Source of the DNA: SZAS-103 sp038316385
Lineage (GTDB): Bacteria > Pseudomonadota > Gammaproteobacteria > Xanthomonadales > Xanthomonadaceae
Direction of reading: 5' to 3'
DNA length: 64,000 nt
NCBI GenBank assembly: GCA_038316385.1
Contig: JBBQAN010000003.1
Coordinates: forward strand, 62,001 to 126,000
The notes beneath the pieces are model-generated. The model had not been told where the DNA came from. It made no database searches and saw nothing but the letters and a program-made list of their open reading frames with translations. This document shows, piece after piece, positions 54,506-63,720 of this stretch (its first letter is position 1; the number at the start of each line of letters is the position of its first letter). A program made the position numbers and the translations under genes.

Positions 54506-55546
54506 TCATTGAACAGGCAATGTCAATTCGCAAGCATAGTAGCCATCGGCGTGACGCGCGACCATGCTGGTGGCCGCGCCGAAGCGGTAACGCAGCCGGT
54601 GCGCGATACTCTGCTGGGCGTGGCCGTTGCCATGCGTGGAAGCTGCGATGTCCGCAGTCGGCGGGCATGGATTGCCGATGGTGACACGCAATATCTTGCC
54701 TTCGGTGCGCAGCGCGATGTCGATGACGCCGCCGCTCGCGAGTTGCGCGATACCGTGGATAATCGCGTTCTCGACCAGCGGTTGCAGCACCAGACGCGGC
54801 AGTTTCAGCTCCCATGGCAGCGGTTCCTCGCGTTGCCACTGCACTTGCAGGCGCGCGCCCAGGCGCAAGGATTCAATCGCCAGAAAGCGCTCGACGAGCT
54901 CCACTTCCTCCGCCAGCGTGGATTCGCCTTCGCCCGCGCCGAGCGCGGCGCGGAACAGGTCGGACAGATCTTCCACTGCGCGCTCTGCCTGCACCGGATT
55001 GCTGCGGACGAGGCTGGCGATGGTATTCATGCTGTTGAACAGGAAGTGCGGCCGGATGCGCGCCTGCAATGCATCCACCTCGGCCTTGGCCTGCGCCTGC
55101 ACTTGCTGTCGCCATTGCTCCTGCACGTACGCATAGCGCAGCGCGGCGGCGCTGATCAGTCCGGCAAGTACGGTGCAGCGCGTGATGAAACGGATCGGAT
55201 CGGCATTGGGCTGGCCGAGCAGGAAACCGAGGCCGAGGTCGATCTGAAACAGCAGCCACGCGCCGAATGCGGCCACGGCGACTGGCAGCGCCCATGCGAG
55301 CAATGCGCCGGGCACCAGCCGCAGTTGCGATAACGGCAACCGCAATTTGCACAACAACATCGCGCTGACCAGAGCCGTCCACTGCGCGAACAGGCTTGCG
55401 GTGCCGAATGCGTAGGGGTTCCAGTGTTCGTGCCCGAGTGGCGCAAGAGTGAGAATCACCACCACGAGTTCGGCGCCGACGATGACCGCGAACAAGGTCG
55501 AGAGTCGACAAAAATCCGGAACCCAGGGGCGAGTCGGCGCGCGCAT
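54506..55546 (-). CDS. algZ: Sensor histidine kinase (AlgZ/FimS-like)
   Basis: LytS-type sensor kinase of 346 residues from ATG 55546. An alternative GTG at 55564 overlaps the esterase stop by 4 nt (GTGA) and would add six residues. Four N-terminal membrane segments (about 15-135), then the His_kinase domain RIRPHFLFNSMNTIASLVRS (phospho-His in PHFLFN) and a HATPase fold with QPLVENAIIHGI. No periplasmic ligand domain. Located directly upstream of algR and hemC, matching the Pseudomonas arrangement. Confidence 0.9.
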   Translation of the reverse strand: MRAPTRPWVPDFCRLSTLFAVIVGAELVVVILTLAPLGHEHWNPYAFGTASLFAQWTALVSAMLLCKLRLPLSQLRLVPGALLAWALPVAVAAFGAWLLFQIDLGLGFLLGQPNADPIRFITRCTVLAGLISAAALRYAYVQEQWRQQVQAQAKAEVDALQARIRPHFLFNSMNTIASLVRSNPVQAERAVEDLSDLFRAALGAGEGESTLAEEVELVERFLAIESLRLGARLQVQWQREEPLPWELKLPRLVLQPLVENAIIHGIAQLASGGVIDIALRTEGKILRVTIGNPCPPTADIAASTHGNGHAQQSIAHRLRYRFGAATSMVARHADGYYACELTLPVQ

Positions 55547-55560
55547 GTCGCGAGTATCGC

Positions 55561-56241
55561 TCACCCGGCGGCTGCGAAGCGCTCGCCCAGCCACGCGGTC
55601 AACGCCTGGATTTCTGACGGGCAGACCTGATGCGCCATCGGATAGCTGTGCCACTCGACGTGCATGCCGAGCGCAAGCAGTGCATCGCGAGCTTGGCGTC
55701 CAAGCGTTTCGGGAACGACCGGATCGAGGCTGCCATGCGCCATGAATACTGGCGTCGTGCGCGCCGCGCGCGTGCTCTCGGCGATGCTGGTCGCGGCCAG
55801 CGGAAGATATGTGGACAGCGCGATCAAACCGCCCACCGGTAGCTCGCGACGCAGGCCTGCCGCAAGCGCGATGGCACCGCCTTGCGAGAAACCGGCCAGC
55901 ACGATCCGCGATGGTGGGATGCCGCGTTCGGCTTCGCGTGCGATCAGGGCCTCGACCTGCGCGATGCTCTGTCGGACGCCGGCCTCGTCTTCGCGCCGCG
56001 CCAGATCGAATCCGGCGATGTCGTACCACGCGCGCATGCGCATCCCGGCGTTGACCGTGATCGCGCGCATCGGCGCATGCGGAAATACGAACCGCAACGC
56101 GGGCCAACCGGGCCGCAGGAGTTGCGGGACGATCGGCGCGAAATCGTTGCCGTCCGCGCCGAGGCCATGCAGGAACAGAATGCTCCACGTCGGAATCGGA
56201 CCTGTTTGTTTTTCGATGCTGTCGAGCAGGGTGTTGGTCAT
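55561..56241 (-). CDS. Carboxylesterase/phospholipase (alpha/beta hydrolase 2 family)
   Basis: Hydrolase of 226 residues from ATG 56241 (MTNTLLDSIEKQTGPIP). ILFLHGLGADGNDFAPIVPQL near the N-terminus, Ser in IVLAGFSQGGAIAL, Asp in AHGSLDPVVPETLG, His in YPMAHQVCPSEI, giving an Abhydrolase_2-type esterase (EstB of Pseudomonas, human lysophospholipase/APT1 relatives). No signal peptide. It sits between pgaD and algZ. Confidence 0.92.
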   Translation of the reverse strand: MTNTLLDSIEKQTGPIPTWSILFLHGLGADGNDFAPIVPQLLRPGWPALRFVFPHAPMRAITVNAGMRMRAWYDIAGFDLARREDEAGVRQSIAQVEALIAREAERGIPPSRIVLAGFSQGGAIALAAGLRRELPVGGLIALSTYLPLAATSIAESTRAARTTPVFMAHGSLDPVVPETLGRQARDALLALGMHVEWHSYPMAHQVCPSEIQALTAWLGERFAAAG

Positions 56242-56319
56242 GATGGGGGTTCTACTAAGGGGTTCCACAGTAACCCACGCAGCAACATGCAGGAACGCGT
56301 CGCTGGTTTCGCGCTTGGG

Positions 56320-56751
56320 TTACGCGCGCGGCTCGACGCCTTGGATATTGCCGTGCTCGTCGTGATGCACGACGCAGATGCGGCTGCCACGACCAGCGAC
56401 GATCACGGCTTTGTCGAGATCGAAATACTCGGCGTAATCCGCCAGCGTCTGCACGCCGTGTGCATGGGTCAGTTTGCGCGTCGGCAGCAAGGTCCACAGC
56501 AGCAGCAGCCCGCTGGTGCCGAGCAGCGCGATGATCGAGTGGGTGAGCGAGATCGGCGTGATGACATCGAAGACCTCGATCGCGGCCGATTCGAAATACA
56601 GATGCAGTTTGATCACCTGATGCAACTTGTAGAACACCGGCAGCCACAGCACGAGCCAGAACGCCCACATCGCGGCCGTCACCAGATCCGACAGTAGCCG
56701 ACGTCGCCAGCCCAGATCGCCGCGCGCATTGATGATCATCCGCTCAGGCAT
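56320..56751 (-). CDS. pgaD: Poly-beta-1,6-GlcNAc biosynthesis protein PgaD
   Basis: Small membrane protein of 143 residues from ATG 56751, overlapping the pgaC stop by 8 nt; an upstream ATG at 56766 would add five residues. Two membrane segments (about 25-45 and 75-93) as in PgaD/HmsS, with WLVLWLPVFYKL between. PgaD binds PgaC and, with cyclic-di-GMP, activates polymer synthesis in E. coli. Sequence conservation is low; the call rests on size, topology and the pgaB-pgaC-pgaD order. Confidence 0.82.
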   Translation of the reverse strand: MPERMIINARGDLGWRRRLLSDLVTAAMWAFWLVLWLPVFYKLHQVIKLHLYFESAAIEVFDVITPISLTHSIIALLGTSGLLLLWTLLPTRKLTHAHGVQTLADYAEYFDLDKAVIVAGRGSRICVVHHDEHGNIQGVEPRA

Positions 56752-58060
56752 GATCTTCGGCCTCATCTTGGCGCGGTTTCTTGTTGCGCAGATGCGCGCC
56801 GCGATCCGGGCTGATCCAGCGCGCGCGCTGGCCTTGGTCGCGCCACAATGCTTTCGGGAACGCGACCACGGTTGCGGCGGTGTTGATCAGCCAGAACACC
56901 AGCGGATACCAGATCATCCAGTAGTAATTGCGGCCCAAGCCGGTGTCGTAGTGGCTGTCCAGCCATTTGCTCAGGCTGAATTGCAGCAGGCAGGTGGTGC
57001 CAAGTACGACGCCGCTCCATTGCGGGATCAGCGGCGATCCGATGATCGGCACCGCGCCGAGCGGCAGCACCAATCCGGCCAGCCAGATCAGCACCATCGC
57101 GAGCAAGGTGTATGACCACAGCAGGCTCAGGCACAACTCGAGCAGCAACGGCCACAAATGATTCTGCGCTGGATGCAGGATGACATCGATGTTCTTCATG
57201 AGCACCTGCGCGCCGCCGGTCGCCCAGCGCAGGCGCTGTTTCCACAAACCGCGCAGGGTTTCCGGCATCAGGATCCAGACCAGCGCGCGCGGCTCGAAAC
57301 GCACGTCCCAGCCGTCGCGTTGCAGCTTCCAGGTGATGTCGATGTCCTCGGTCAGCATGTCCGCGCTCCAGTAGCCGACGTGATGCACGGCCGACTTGCG
57401 GAATGCGGTGATCACGCCGGACACGGTGAACAATCGGCCGAAACTGCGCTGCGCGCGCTTGATCATGCCGACGATCGAGGAGAACTCGCCAACTTGCACG
57501 CGTCCGAGCAAAGTCGAACGATTGCGGATGCGCGGATTGCCGGTCACCGCAGCGACATCCGGGTCTTCGATGAAATGCCGCACCATCCAGTGCGCGCAAT
57601 ACGGATCGAGCAGCGCGTCGCCATCGATGCAGATGAGAATTTCATGCTTTGCAAGCAAACTGCCGGCCCGCAACGCCATCGCCTTACCCTGGTTCTGGGC
57701 GAGATGCACGACGCGCAATCGCGGGTATTCCTGCACCATGCGGTCGAGGATGTCTCCGGTATTGTCGCGGCTGCCGTCGTTGATCGCGATCACCTCGAAG
57801 TCCGGGTAATCCATCGCCAACGCGTGCCGCAAGGTTTCCTCTGCGTGCGCGCCTTCGTTGAAACACGGAATCAAAATGCTGACCGGTGGTGTATCGCGTA
57901 GTGGAACTGGCTGGTTGAACGGCGGGTCCTTGCGCTCCCAGCGCCAATAAAACAGCGCGGCGCCCATCATCCACAGATACGACATGAACAACGGGTAGTA
58001 GTACGCGAAGCCTTGCAGGCCGAGCCAGATGGTGTTGAGCAGCGCGGTCAGCGTCAACAC
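56744..58060 (-). CDS. pgaC: Poly-beta-1,6-N-acetylglucosamine synthase PgaC
   Basis: GT2-family processive glycosyltransferase of 438 residues that polymerises UDP-GlcNAc. One N-terminal membrane segment group, catalytic domain with SILIPCFNEGAHAEETL, DGSRDNTGDIL, CIDGDALLD (metal-binding DxD), TEDIDITWK (general base) and QRLRWATGG (product binding), and C-terminal membrane helices. These are the full PgaC/HmsR/IcaA motifs. 10 nt after pgaB. Confidence 0.95.
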   Translation of the reverse strand: MLTLTALLNTIWLGLQGFAYYYPLFMSYLWMMGAALFYWRWERKDPPFNQPVPLRDTPPVSILIPCFNEGAHAEETLRHALAMDYPDFEVIAINDGSRDNTGDILDRMVQEYPRLRVVHLAQNQGKAMALRAGSLLAKHEILICIDGDALLDPYCAHWMVRHFIEDPDVAAVTGNPRIRNRSTLLGRVQVGEFSSIVGMIKRAQRSFGRLFTVSGVITAFRKSAVHHVGYWSADMLTEDIDITWKLQRDGWDVRFEPRALVWILMPETLRGLWKQRLRWATGGAQVLMKNIDVILHPAQNHLWPLLLELCLSLLWSYTLLAMVLIWLAGLVLPLGAVPIIGSPLIPQWSGVVLGTTCLLQFSLSKWLDSHYDTGLGRNYYWMIWYPLVFWLINTAATVVAFPKALWRDQGQRARWISPDRGAHLRNKKPRQDEAEDHA

Positions 58061-58070
58061 GGATGGACAC

Positions 58071-60083
58071 CTAACGGATGATTGGCAGGGGCAGGGGGTT
58101 ATTCGGTTTGCTGTCGAAGATCGGACGCAGTTGCGCTGGATCGGGATTGTTCTTGAAAAGGTTGTCCGGATAGTAGGCGATGTTCTGCACGCCCCAGCCG
58201 TACAACGCGCGAATGGTATCGGCCAATTCCGTGCCCGGCAGCGGCGCGTCGTCCTTGCGCCAGTTCACTGTCTGCAATTCCATCACAACCTTGCTTATCG
58301 CGCCGGGATGCTCGTTCACCGCGTCGACGATCTGTTTGTAGAATGCCAACGGATCGGCGGCCTGCTCCATGTACGGCATTGCCATGATCGCGGTGTAATC
58401 GTAATTGGCCAGCGAATTGTCCAGCGATTGCGAATACCAGACCTCGGCTTTCGGGTTGAGCACGACGCTCGCATACAGGTTGCGCGCGGTCTTGATGCCT
58501 GGCTGTTCGTCGCGCACGACCTGAGCGAGTTCGCGGGCGAAATTATCCAGCGCGTTGATTTTCAGGATTGTCCAGCGTCCGAGCAAGTCGTCGCTCGCGC
58601 GGATCGCCTGCACAGAATCCGGCAGACCCCATTGCTTGTAGGTCTTCAGTGCCTGCGGGCTCGCATCTTCGTAATCGGACAAGGTGAGGTCGTCGTGGAA
58701 CAGAATGCCGTCGATCGGCGTCGAGCGCGCGAGGTCCTGATACAGATCGCGCACGACCTGGCGTGCGCGCGGCGAGAACGGCGACAGCCGCGGATAACCC
58801 ATCGCGACATGGCCGCCGGCAGTGTTCGGCAGGGTGACCACGACATCCTTCGCGGCCGGTTCCTTCGCCGGCAACTGCCATGCGAGCGCGGGCATCCACG
58901 CATACACGTGTCTGACCTGCGTGCGCGTGGCGATCTGCCATGCGGTGCGATTGAACAAATCCGCGCGCATCGGCAGATGGCGGTTCGGGAAGTACACCGC
59001 GTCGGCGGCGCCGTTGGCGTCAGGGTCGGCGAACGCCTGCAAGTACACCGTGTTCGCGCCCATCGCCTGAATACGATCGAGCAATTTGCCGAGATTGGTT
59101 TCCTGTTGCTTTGGATCCGGGTCGTAGATGTAGTCGAGGTCGATGTGCATGATCTTGCTCGGGCGATCATCCTCGTCATCGGTGTCCTTGTTGCGCAACT
59201 CGATCTCTTCGGCGAGGTCGCCAAGCCCCATCGAGCGGTCGATCAGCGAACGGCGCAATCCATACAGCGGGGTGTCGGCGGTGTTGCCGCCGTCGTCAAG
59301 GGTCAAACCGATCGGCATGCCGAGTTCGGCTGCGATGTGGCGCGTCTCGATGTTGTAGCGTCCGTACGGCCACACGATGATGTGCGGCCCCTTGCCGAGA
59401 TGTTTTTTCAGCAGTTCGTTATTGCGCAGCAAATCTGCTCGCACGCGACGGTCATAACTCGTTTCGTCCTCGTAGCGTTTTTCCTCGGCGATCCAGCGCC
59501 GCGCGGTCGCGGCGGGCTGCAGGTTGCCCTGCGGATTTGCGACGATGCCTTCGTGCAGGCCGTAGGTGTGGCTCGCGATCTCGATCAGGCCGCTTTTCGT
59601 CATCTCGTTGATCTGCTGCCACGACAACAAATTTGTGCGCGGGATCGAACGACCATCGAAATTGACCTTGCCGTTCTCGGGCACCTCCATCCACTTGCCG
59701 ACCAGCGCAATCACTGCGGGCGCGTTGAACAACTTGAGGATCGGGAATGCATGCACGTAAACCGAACGATAGCCGTCGTCGAAGGTGATCAGCACGGCCT
59801 TGTCGGGCAGCGGCTTCTTGCCCGCGTAATCGGCGAGCACATCGTTCATGCCGACGAAGCGATACCCGTTGTTCTTCAGCCAGTCCATCTGCCGCACGAA
59901 GTTCGTCGGCGTGACCGTGTACATCGGCACCAGCGCATCGTTGCCTTCGGCGATCTCGTGATAGCTGAGGATGGTGAGTTTGGGTTGCGGGGCGGCCTGT
60001 GCGACGTCTAAAAGACCCGCCAAAAGGACGAGCAATGTCGTGCAGGCAAACACAAACTTAGTAATAGATGATCGAATGGTCAT
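58071..60083 (-). CDS. pgaB: Poly-beta-1,6-GlcNAc N-deacetylase PgaB
   Basis: Exported two-domain enzyme of 670 residues. Signal peptide ending near DVAQA; no lipobox is seen, unlike lipidated E. coli PgaB. N-terminal CE4 deacetylase: ILSYHEIAEG, TFDDGYRSVY near 98 and EIASHTYGLHEG (metal His). C-terminal glycosidase-like GHL13-type domain (about 310-610): IDLDYIYDPDPKQQETNL, YFPNRHLPMRADLFNR, FHDDLTLSDYED and YTAIMAMPYMEQ. Deacetylation of the polymer is needed for its export through the PgaA porin, but no pgaA lies upstream here. Confidence 0.95.
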   Translation of the reverse strand: MTIRSSITKFVFACTTLLVLLAGLLDVAQAAPQPKLTILSYHEIAEGNDALVPMYTVTPTNFVRQMDWLKNNGYRFVGMNDVLADYAGKKPLPDKAVLITFDDGYRSVYVHAFPILKLFNAPAVIALVGKWMEVPENGKVNFDGRSIPRTNLLSWQQINEMTKSGLIEIASHTYGLHEGIVANPQGNLQPAATARRWIAEEKRYEDETSYDRRVRADLLRNNELLKKHLGKGPHIIVWPYGRYNIETRHIAAELGMPIGLTLDDGGNTADTPLYGLRRSLIDRSMGLGDLAEEIELRNKDTDDEDDRPSKIMHIDLDYIYDPDPKQQETNLGKLLDRIQAMGANTVYLQAFADPDANGAADAVYFPNRHLPMRADLFNRTAWQIATRTQVRHVYAWMPALAWQLPAKEPAAKDVVVTLPNTAGGHVAMGYPRLSPFSPRARQVVRDLYQDLARSTPIDGILFHDDLTLSDYEDASPQALKTYKQWGLPDSVQAIRASDDLLGRWTILKINALDNFARELAQVVRDEQPGIKTARNLYASVVLNPKAEVWYSQSLDNSLANYDYTAIMAMPYMEQAADPLAFYKQIVDAVNEHPGAISKVVMELQTVNWRKDDAPLPGTELADTIRALYGWGVQNIAYYPDNLFKNNPDPAQLRPIFDSKPNNPLPLPIIR

Positions 60084-60255
60084 GACCGGTGATCAAGTAC
60101 CGAGGCGCAATTTCTACAGTATTAGGGCTAGCTGCATGCGAACATGGGGACAAAGCATTAAAGATTTTTCACCAAACGGATGAACGCTTAGATACCTCAG
60201 TCTCGGACAGGATGGCGCAGCTGAGATAGCGGAAAAATTTGCCCTCCTAAGGCTA

Positions 60256-60305
60256 GGCTCTTTGTTTATCATGAAATTGGATGCAAGAGCCTCGTTTAAT
60301 ACATA
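60256..60305 (+). promoter_or_regulatory. Candidate promoter and operator of the helicase locus
   Basis: Inverted repeat GGCTCTT (60256-60262) / AAGAGCC (60285-60291), 22-nt spacer, overlaps a weak promoter-like pair TTGGAT (60277-60282) and TACATA (60300-60305) with 17-bp spacing. It lies in the AT-richer 249-bp gap between pgaB and the helicase gene, 28 nt before the ATG. Functional status is unproven. Confidence 0.35.
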
Positions 60306-60332
60306 CGGTAGGGCGCCTCACCAGGAAGCCAC

Positions 60333-63300
60333 ATGCCACGCATTTTCGACAACATCACGGATGAATTGCTCGGCGCCCTGCGGGCAACCTTGGCCGTCTC
60401 AGCCCGTGCCGACTTCTGCGTCGGCTATCTCAACCTGCGTGGCTGGCAATCGATCGACGACCTGATCCAAGAATGGCAGCCGACAAGTGGGCAGGTCTGT
60501 CGCGTGCTCGTCGGCATGCAGCGCCCGCCCTATGAGGAAGTGCGCGAGCTCTATCGCGCCGCGAACGACGAAGGCGGGCTGGATAACGCGCAGGCGACGC
60601 GGCTCAAGGCGCAATTTGCCGCGCAGTTGCGCGAGCAGATCACCCTCGGCATCCCGACTGGCAAAGATGAACACGCGTTGCGACGCTTCGCCGCCCAGCT
60701 TCGTGCTGGACAGGCGGTGGTCAAGCTGTTCCTGCCACATCCGTTGCACGCCAAGCTGTACCTGTTGTTTCGCGACGACGCCAACAATCCGATCACCGGC
60801 TTTGTCGGCAGCAGCAATCTCACCATGCAAGGCTTGTCCAGGCAGGGCGAGCTGAATGTCGATGTGCTTGAACACCACGGTTGCACGCGGTTGGCACAAT
60901 GGTTCGAGGGTCGCTGGAGCAATCGCTGGGCGCTGGATATCTCGAAGGATCTTGCCGACATCATCGAGACCAGTTGGGCGCGCGATGAGCTGATCCCGCC
61001 ATACCGCATTTACTTGAACATGGCTTATCACCTCAGCACCGAAGCGCGTGCGGGCTTGAGCCAGTTCCGCTTGCCGGCGCGTTTTGAGAAGGAGCTGTTC
61101 GAGTTCCAGAAGAGCGCGGTAAAAATCGCCGCGCGGCATCTCAACAAGCGCGGCGGTGTGTTGATCGGCGATGTGGTCGGTCTCGGCAAGACGATGATGG
61201 CCACCGCGCTGACGCGGATGTTCGAGGACGACCTCGGCCACGAAGCGCTGATCATCTGCCCGAAAAATCTTGAATCGATGTGGCAGCACTATCGGAGCGA
61301 ATACGGTCTTCGTGGCCGCGTACTTCCGATATCCCAAGTCACAAAACACCTGCAAGACATGAAGCCTTACCGTCTCGTGCTGATCGACGAAAGCCACAAC
61401 CTGCGCAATCGCGAGGGCCGTCGCTACAAGGCCATTGCCGATTACATCCGCAGCGTCGATGCCAAGGTGATCCTGCTCACCGCGACTCCTTACAACAAGA
61501 CCAAAACCGATCTATCCAGTCAGTTGCGGCTGTTCATCGAAGAGAAAACCAACATCGGCATCCGTCCCGAACATCACCTGCGCAAGACCGGGATGAGCGA
61601 AGCGGAGTTCGAGCGCAAGTGGCAGTGCAAGGCCAACTCGATCGTCGGCATGGAAAAGAGTGAGGAGTTCGATGACTGGCGCGAGCTGATCCGTCTTTAC
61701 ATGGTTCGGCGCACGCGCAGTTTCATCATCCAGCATTACACCGAGGCCGACGAGAAAGGTCGGCGTTACATCGCTGTTGCCGGCGGCGAGAAATTGTATT
61801 TTCCGGAACGCCTGCCGCGCTCGCTCAAGTTCAACGTGGACGAAAGCGATGCGGGCGACCGCTACGCCCAGCTCTATTCCGATCATGTGGTCGATCTCAT
61901 CAACAGCTTGCATGTGCCGCGCTATGGCTTGGGCAAATACATCGAGCCGGCTGCAGACAAGGCAGCTACGCCGACTGAGCGCAAGCTGATCGACAACCTC
62001 GGCCGCGCCGGCAAGCGTTTGATGGGGTTCTGCCGCACCAACCTGTTCAAGCGACTGGAGTCGAGTGGGCACTCGTTTCTGGAATCGATCGATCGCCACA
62101 TTCTGCGCAATCAGGTTTATCTCTATGCGATCGAGAACAATCTCGACTTACCGCTTGGCGTGCTTGATCCGGGCGTGCTGGATGCCGAACGCATCGACGA
62201 AGACGCCGAAGGCATGGAAGGCGACACCGAAGACTTGCTCGACGGCATGGTCGAAGCCGTTACCGACGACAACGATGCAAGCTTCGGCCTTGCGAAAGCC
62301 AAGGCAATCTATGACTTGTATTCAGGACCGCTGAAAAAACGCTTCAAATGGATCAGCCCAAAGCTGTTCCTGAAAACGCTGGCCGAACATCTGGCCGACG
62401 ACACCAACAAGCTTCGATCCTTGCTCGACACCTACGGGCCTTGGCGCGTTGAAAGCGACCGCAAGCTGGCCGAACTGCTGAACTTGATCCAGAAGCGCCA
62501 CGGCAAAGACAAAGTGCTGGTGTTCACCCAGTTTGCCGACACTGCGCGTTATCTCGGGCAGCAACTCGTCAAAGCCGGCGTTAAGCAACTTGATGTCGCC
62601 ACCGGGGCCAGTGCCGATCCGTATGCGCTGGCTTGCCGCTTCTCACCGCAGTCCAATCGCAAGAAGATCAACAAGGCCGACGAGCTGCGCGTGCTGATTT
62701 GCACCGATGTGCTGTCCGAAGGGCAGAACCTGCAGGACTGCAACGTGGTGGTCAATTTCGATCTGCCGTGGGCGATCATCCGCCTGATCCAGCGCGCGGG
62801 CCGCGTCGATCGCATCGGCCAGCGCGCAGAGCAGATCCATTGCTATTCGTTCCTGCCCGCCGATGGCGTCGAGCGCCTGATCCGCCTGCGCGCACGCATC
62901 CAGCAGCGCCTGCTTGAGAATGCGGAAGTTGTAGGTACCGACGAAGCGTTCTTCGAAGACGACGATGCGAACAACATCCGCAATCTCTACACCGAGAGAC
63001 CGGGCGTCCTCGACGACACCGACGACGAAGTGGATCTGGCTTCCTACGCTTGGCAAATCTGGAAAGACGCCACCAAGGATGACGCCGAACTCGCGCGCGC
63101 CGTGGAAACATTGCCGCCCGTCGTGTATTCGGCCCGCAAGTTCTGGCTTGATCCCGAACGCATGCCATCGCTAGGCACGAAGGCCGCTCAGGGAGGTGCA
63201 TTGGTGTACGTGAAATCACCGGAAGGCAACGACCATCTCGCATGGATCGGACAAGACGGCGAACCCGTCACCGAATCGCAATTCGTGATTCTGCGCGCCG

Positions 63301-63719
63301 CCGAGTGCACGCCGGACACGCCTGCCATTGCGCGCGCCGAAAACCATCACGAGTTGGTTGCGCAGGGACTGCAACTTGCTGTCGTCCAGGATCGCAATGT
63401 CGGTGGCGGATTGGGGCGGCCATCCAGCCCGCGCAGACGTGCATACGACCGCTTAAAAAGTTATGCAAAGGAATTGCGCGGCACACTGTTCAGCGACGCA
63501 ACTCTTGAAACCGCGCTCGATGACATCTATCGCCATCCGCTGCTCGAAACCGCTGCCGACCTGCTCAATCGCCTGATGCGCAGCGGCGTCAACGATGTGG
63601 ATCTAGCCGAAGCGATTAAGACCTTGCGCGAGGAGGGCCGTTTGACCTACACCGATGAGGATGCCGCGCTGCGTGAACCGCGCATCGTTTGTTCGCTTGG
63701 CTTGGTCGAGGAGCATTGA
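60333..63719 (+). CDS. PLD-like nuclease/SNF2-type helicase fusion, defence candidate
   Basis: Cytoplasmic protein of 1128 residues; ATG 60333 with AGGA 7 nt upstream. N-terminal PLD-like nuclease module (about 1-225): HAKLYLL near 138 and GSSNLTMQGLSRQGELNVDV near 158; the Asp usually five residues after the motif Lys is Phe here. SF2/SNF2 helicase follows: Q-region LFEFQKSAVKIAARHLNKRG, Walker A DVVGLGKT near 283, DESHNLRN near 351, LLTATPYNKTKTDL, then the second lobe KVLVFTQFADTARYLG, LICTDVLSEGQNLQDC and RAGRVDRIGQ near 821. A roughly 270-residue C-tail follows. First gene of a locus continuing past the window edge with a methylase-like protein. Confidence 0.9.
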   Translation: MPRIFDNITDELLGALRATLAVSARADFCVGYLNLRGWQSIDDLIQEWQPTSGQVCRVLVGMQRPPYEEVRELYRAANDEGGLDNAQATRLKAQFAAQLREQITLGIPTGKDEHALRRFAAQLRAGQAVVKLFLPHPLHAKLYLLFRDDANNPITGFVGSSNLTMQGLSRQGELNVDVLEHHGCTRLAQWFEGRWSNRWALDISKDLADIIETSWARDELIPPYRIYLNMAYHLSTEARAGLSQFRLPARFEKELFEFQKSAVKIAARHLNKRGGVLIGDVVGLGKTMMATALTRMFEDDLGHEALIICPKNLESMWQHYRSEYGLRGRVLPISQVTKHLQDMKPYRLVLIDESHNLRNREGRRYKAIADYIRSVDAKVILLTATPYNKTKTDLSSQLRLFIEEKTNIGIRPEHHLRKTGMSEAEFERKWQCKANSIVGMEKSEEFDDWRELIRLYMVRRTRSFIIQHYTEADEKGRRYIAVAGGEKLYFPERLPRSLKFNVDESDAGDRYAQLYSDHVVDLINSLHVPRYGLGKYIEPAADKAATPTERKLIDNLGRAGKRLMGFCRTNLFKRLESSGHSFLESIDRHILRNQVYLYAIENNLDLPLGVLDPGVLDAERIDEDAEGMEGDTEDLLDGMVEAVTDDNDASFGLAKAKAIYDLYSGPLKKRFKWISPKLFLKTLAEHLADDTNKLRSLLDTYGPWRVESDRKLAELLNLIQKRHGKDKVLVFTQFADTARYLGQQLVKAGVKQLDVATGASADPYALACRFSPQSNRKKINKADELRVLICTDVLSEGQNLQDCNVVVNFDLPWAIIRLIQRAGRVDRIGQRAEQIHCYSFLPADGVERLIRLRARIQQRLLENAEVVGTDEAFFEDDDANNIRNLYTERPGVLDDTDDEVDLASYAWQIWKDATKDDAELARAVETLPPVVYSARKFWLDPERMPSLGTKAAQGGALVYVKSPEGNDHLAWIGQDGEPVTESQFVILRAAECTPDTPAIARAENHHELVAQGLQLAVVQDRNVGGGLGRPSSPRRRAYDRLKSYAKELRGTLFSDATLETALDDIYRHPLLETAADLLNRLMRSGVNDVDLAEAIKTLREEGRLTYTDEDAALREPRIVCSLGLVEEH

Positions 63720-63720
63720 C

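Noticed and set aside
58029..60011. Long + strand open frame opposite pgaB (about 660 codons)
   Set aside because: Antisense shadow of PgaB, whose deacetylase and glycosidase motifs are intact on the minus strand.
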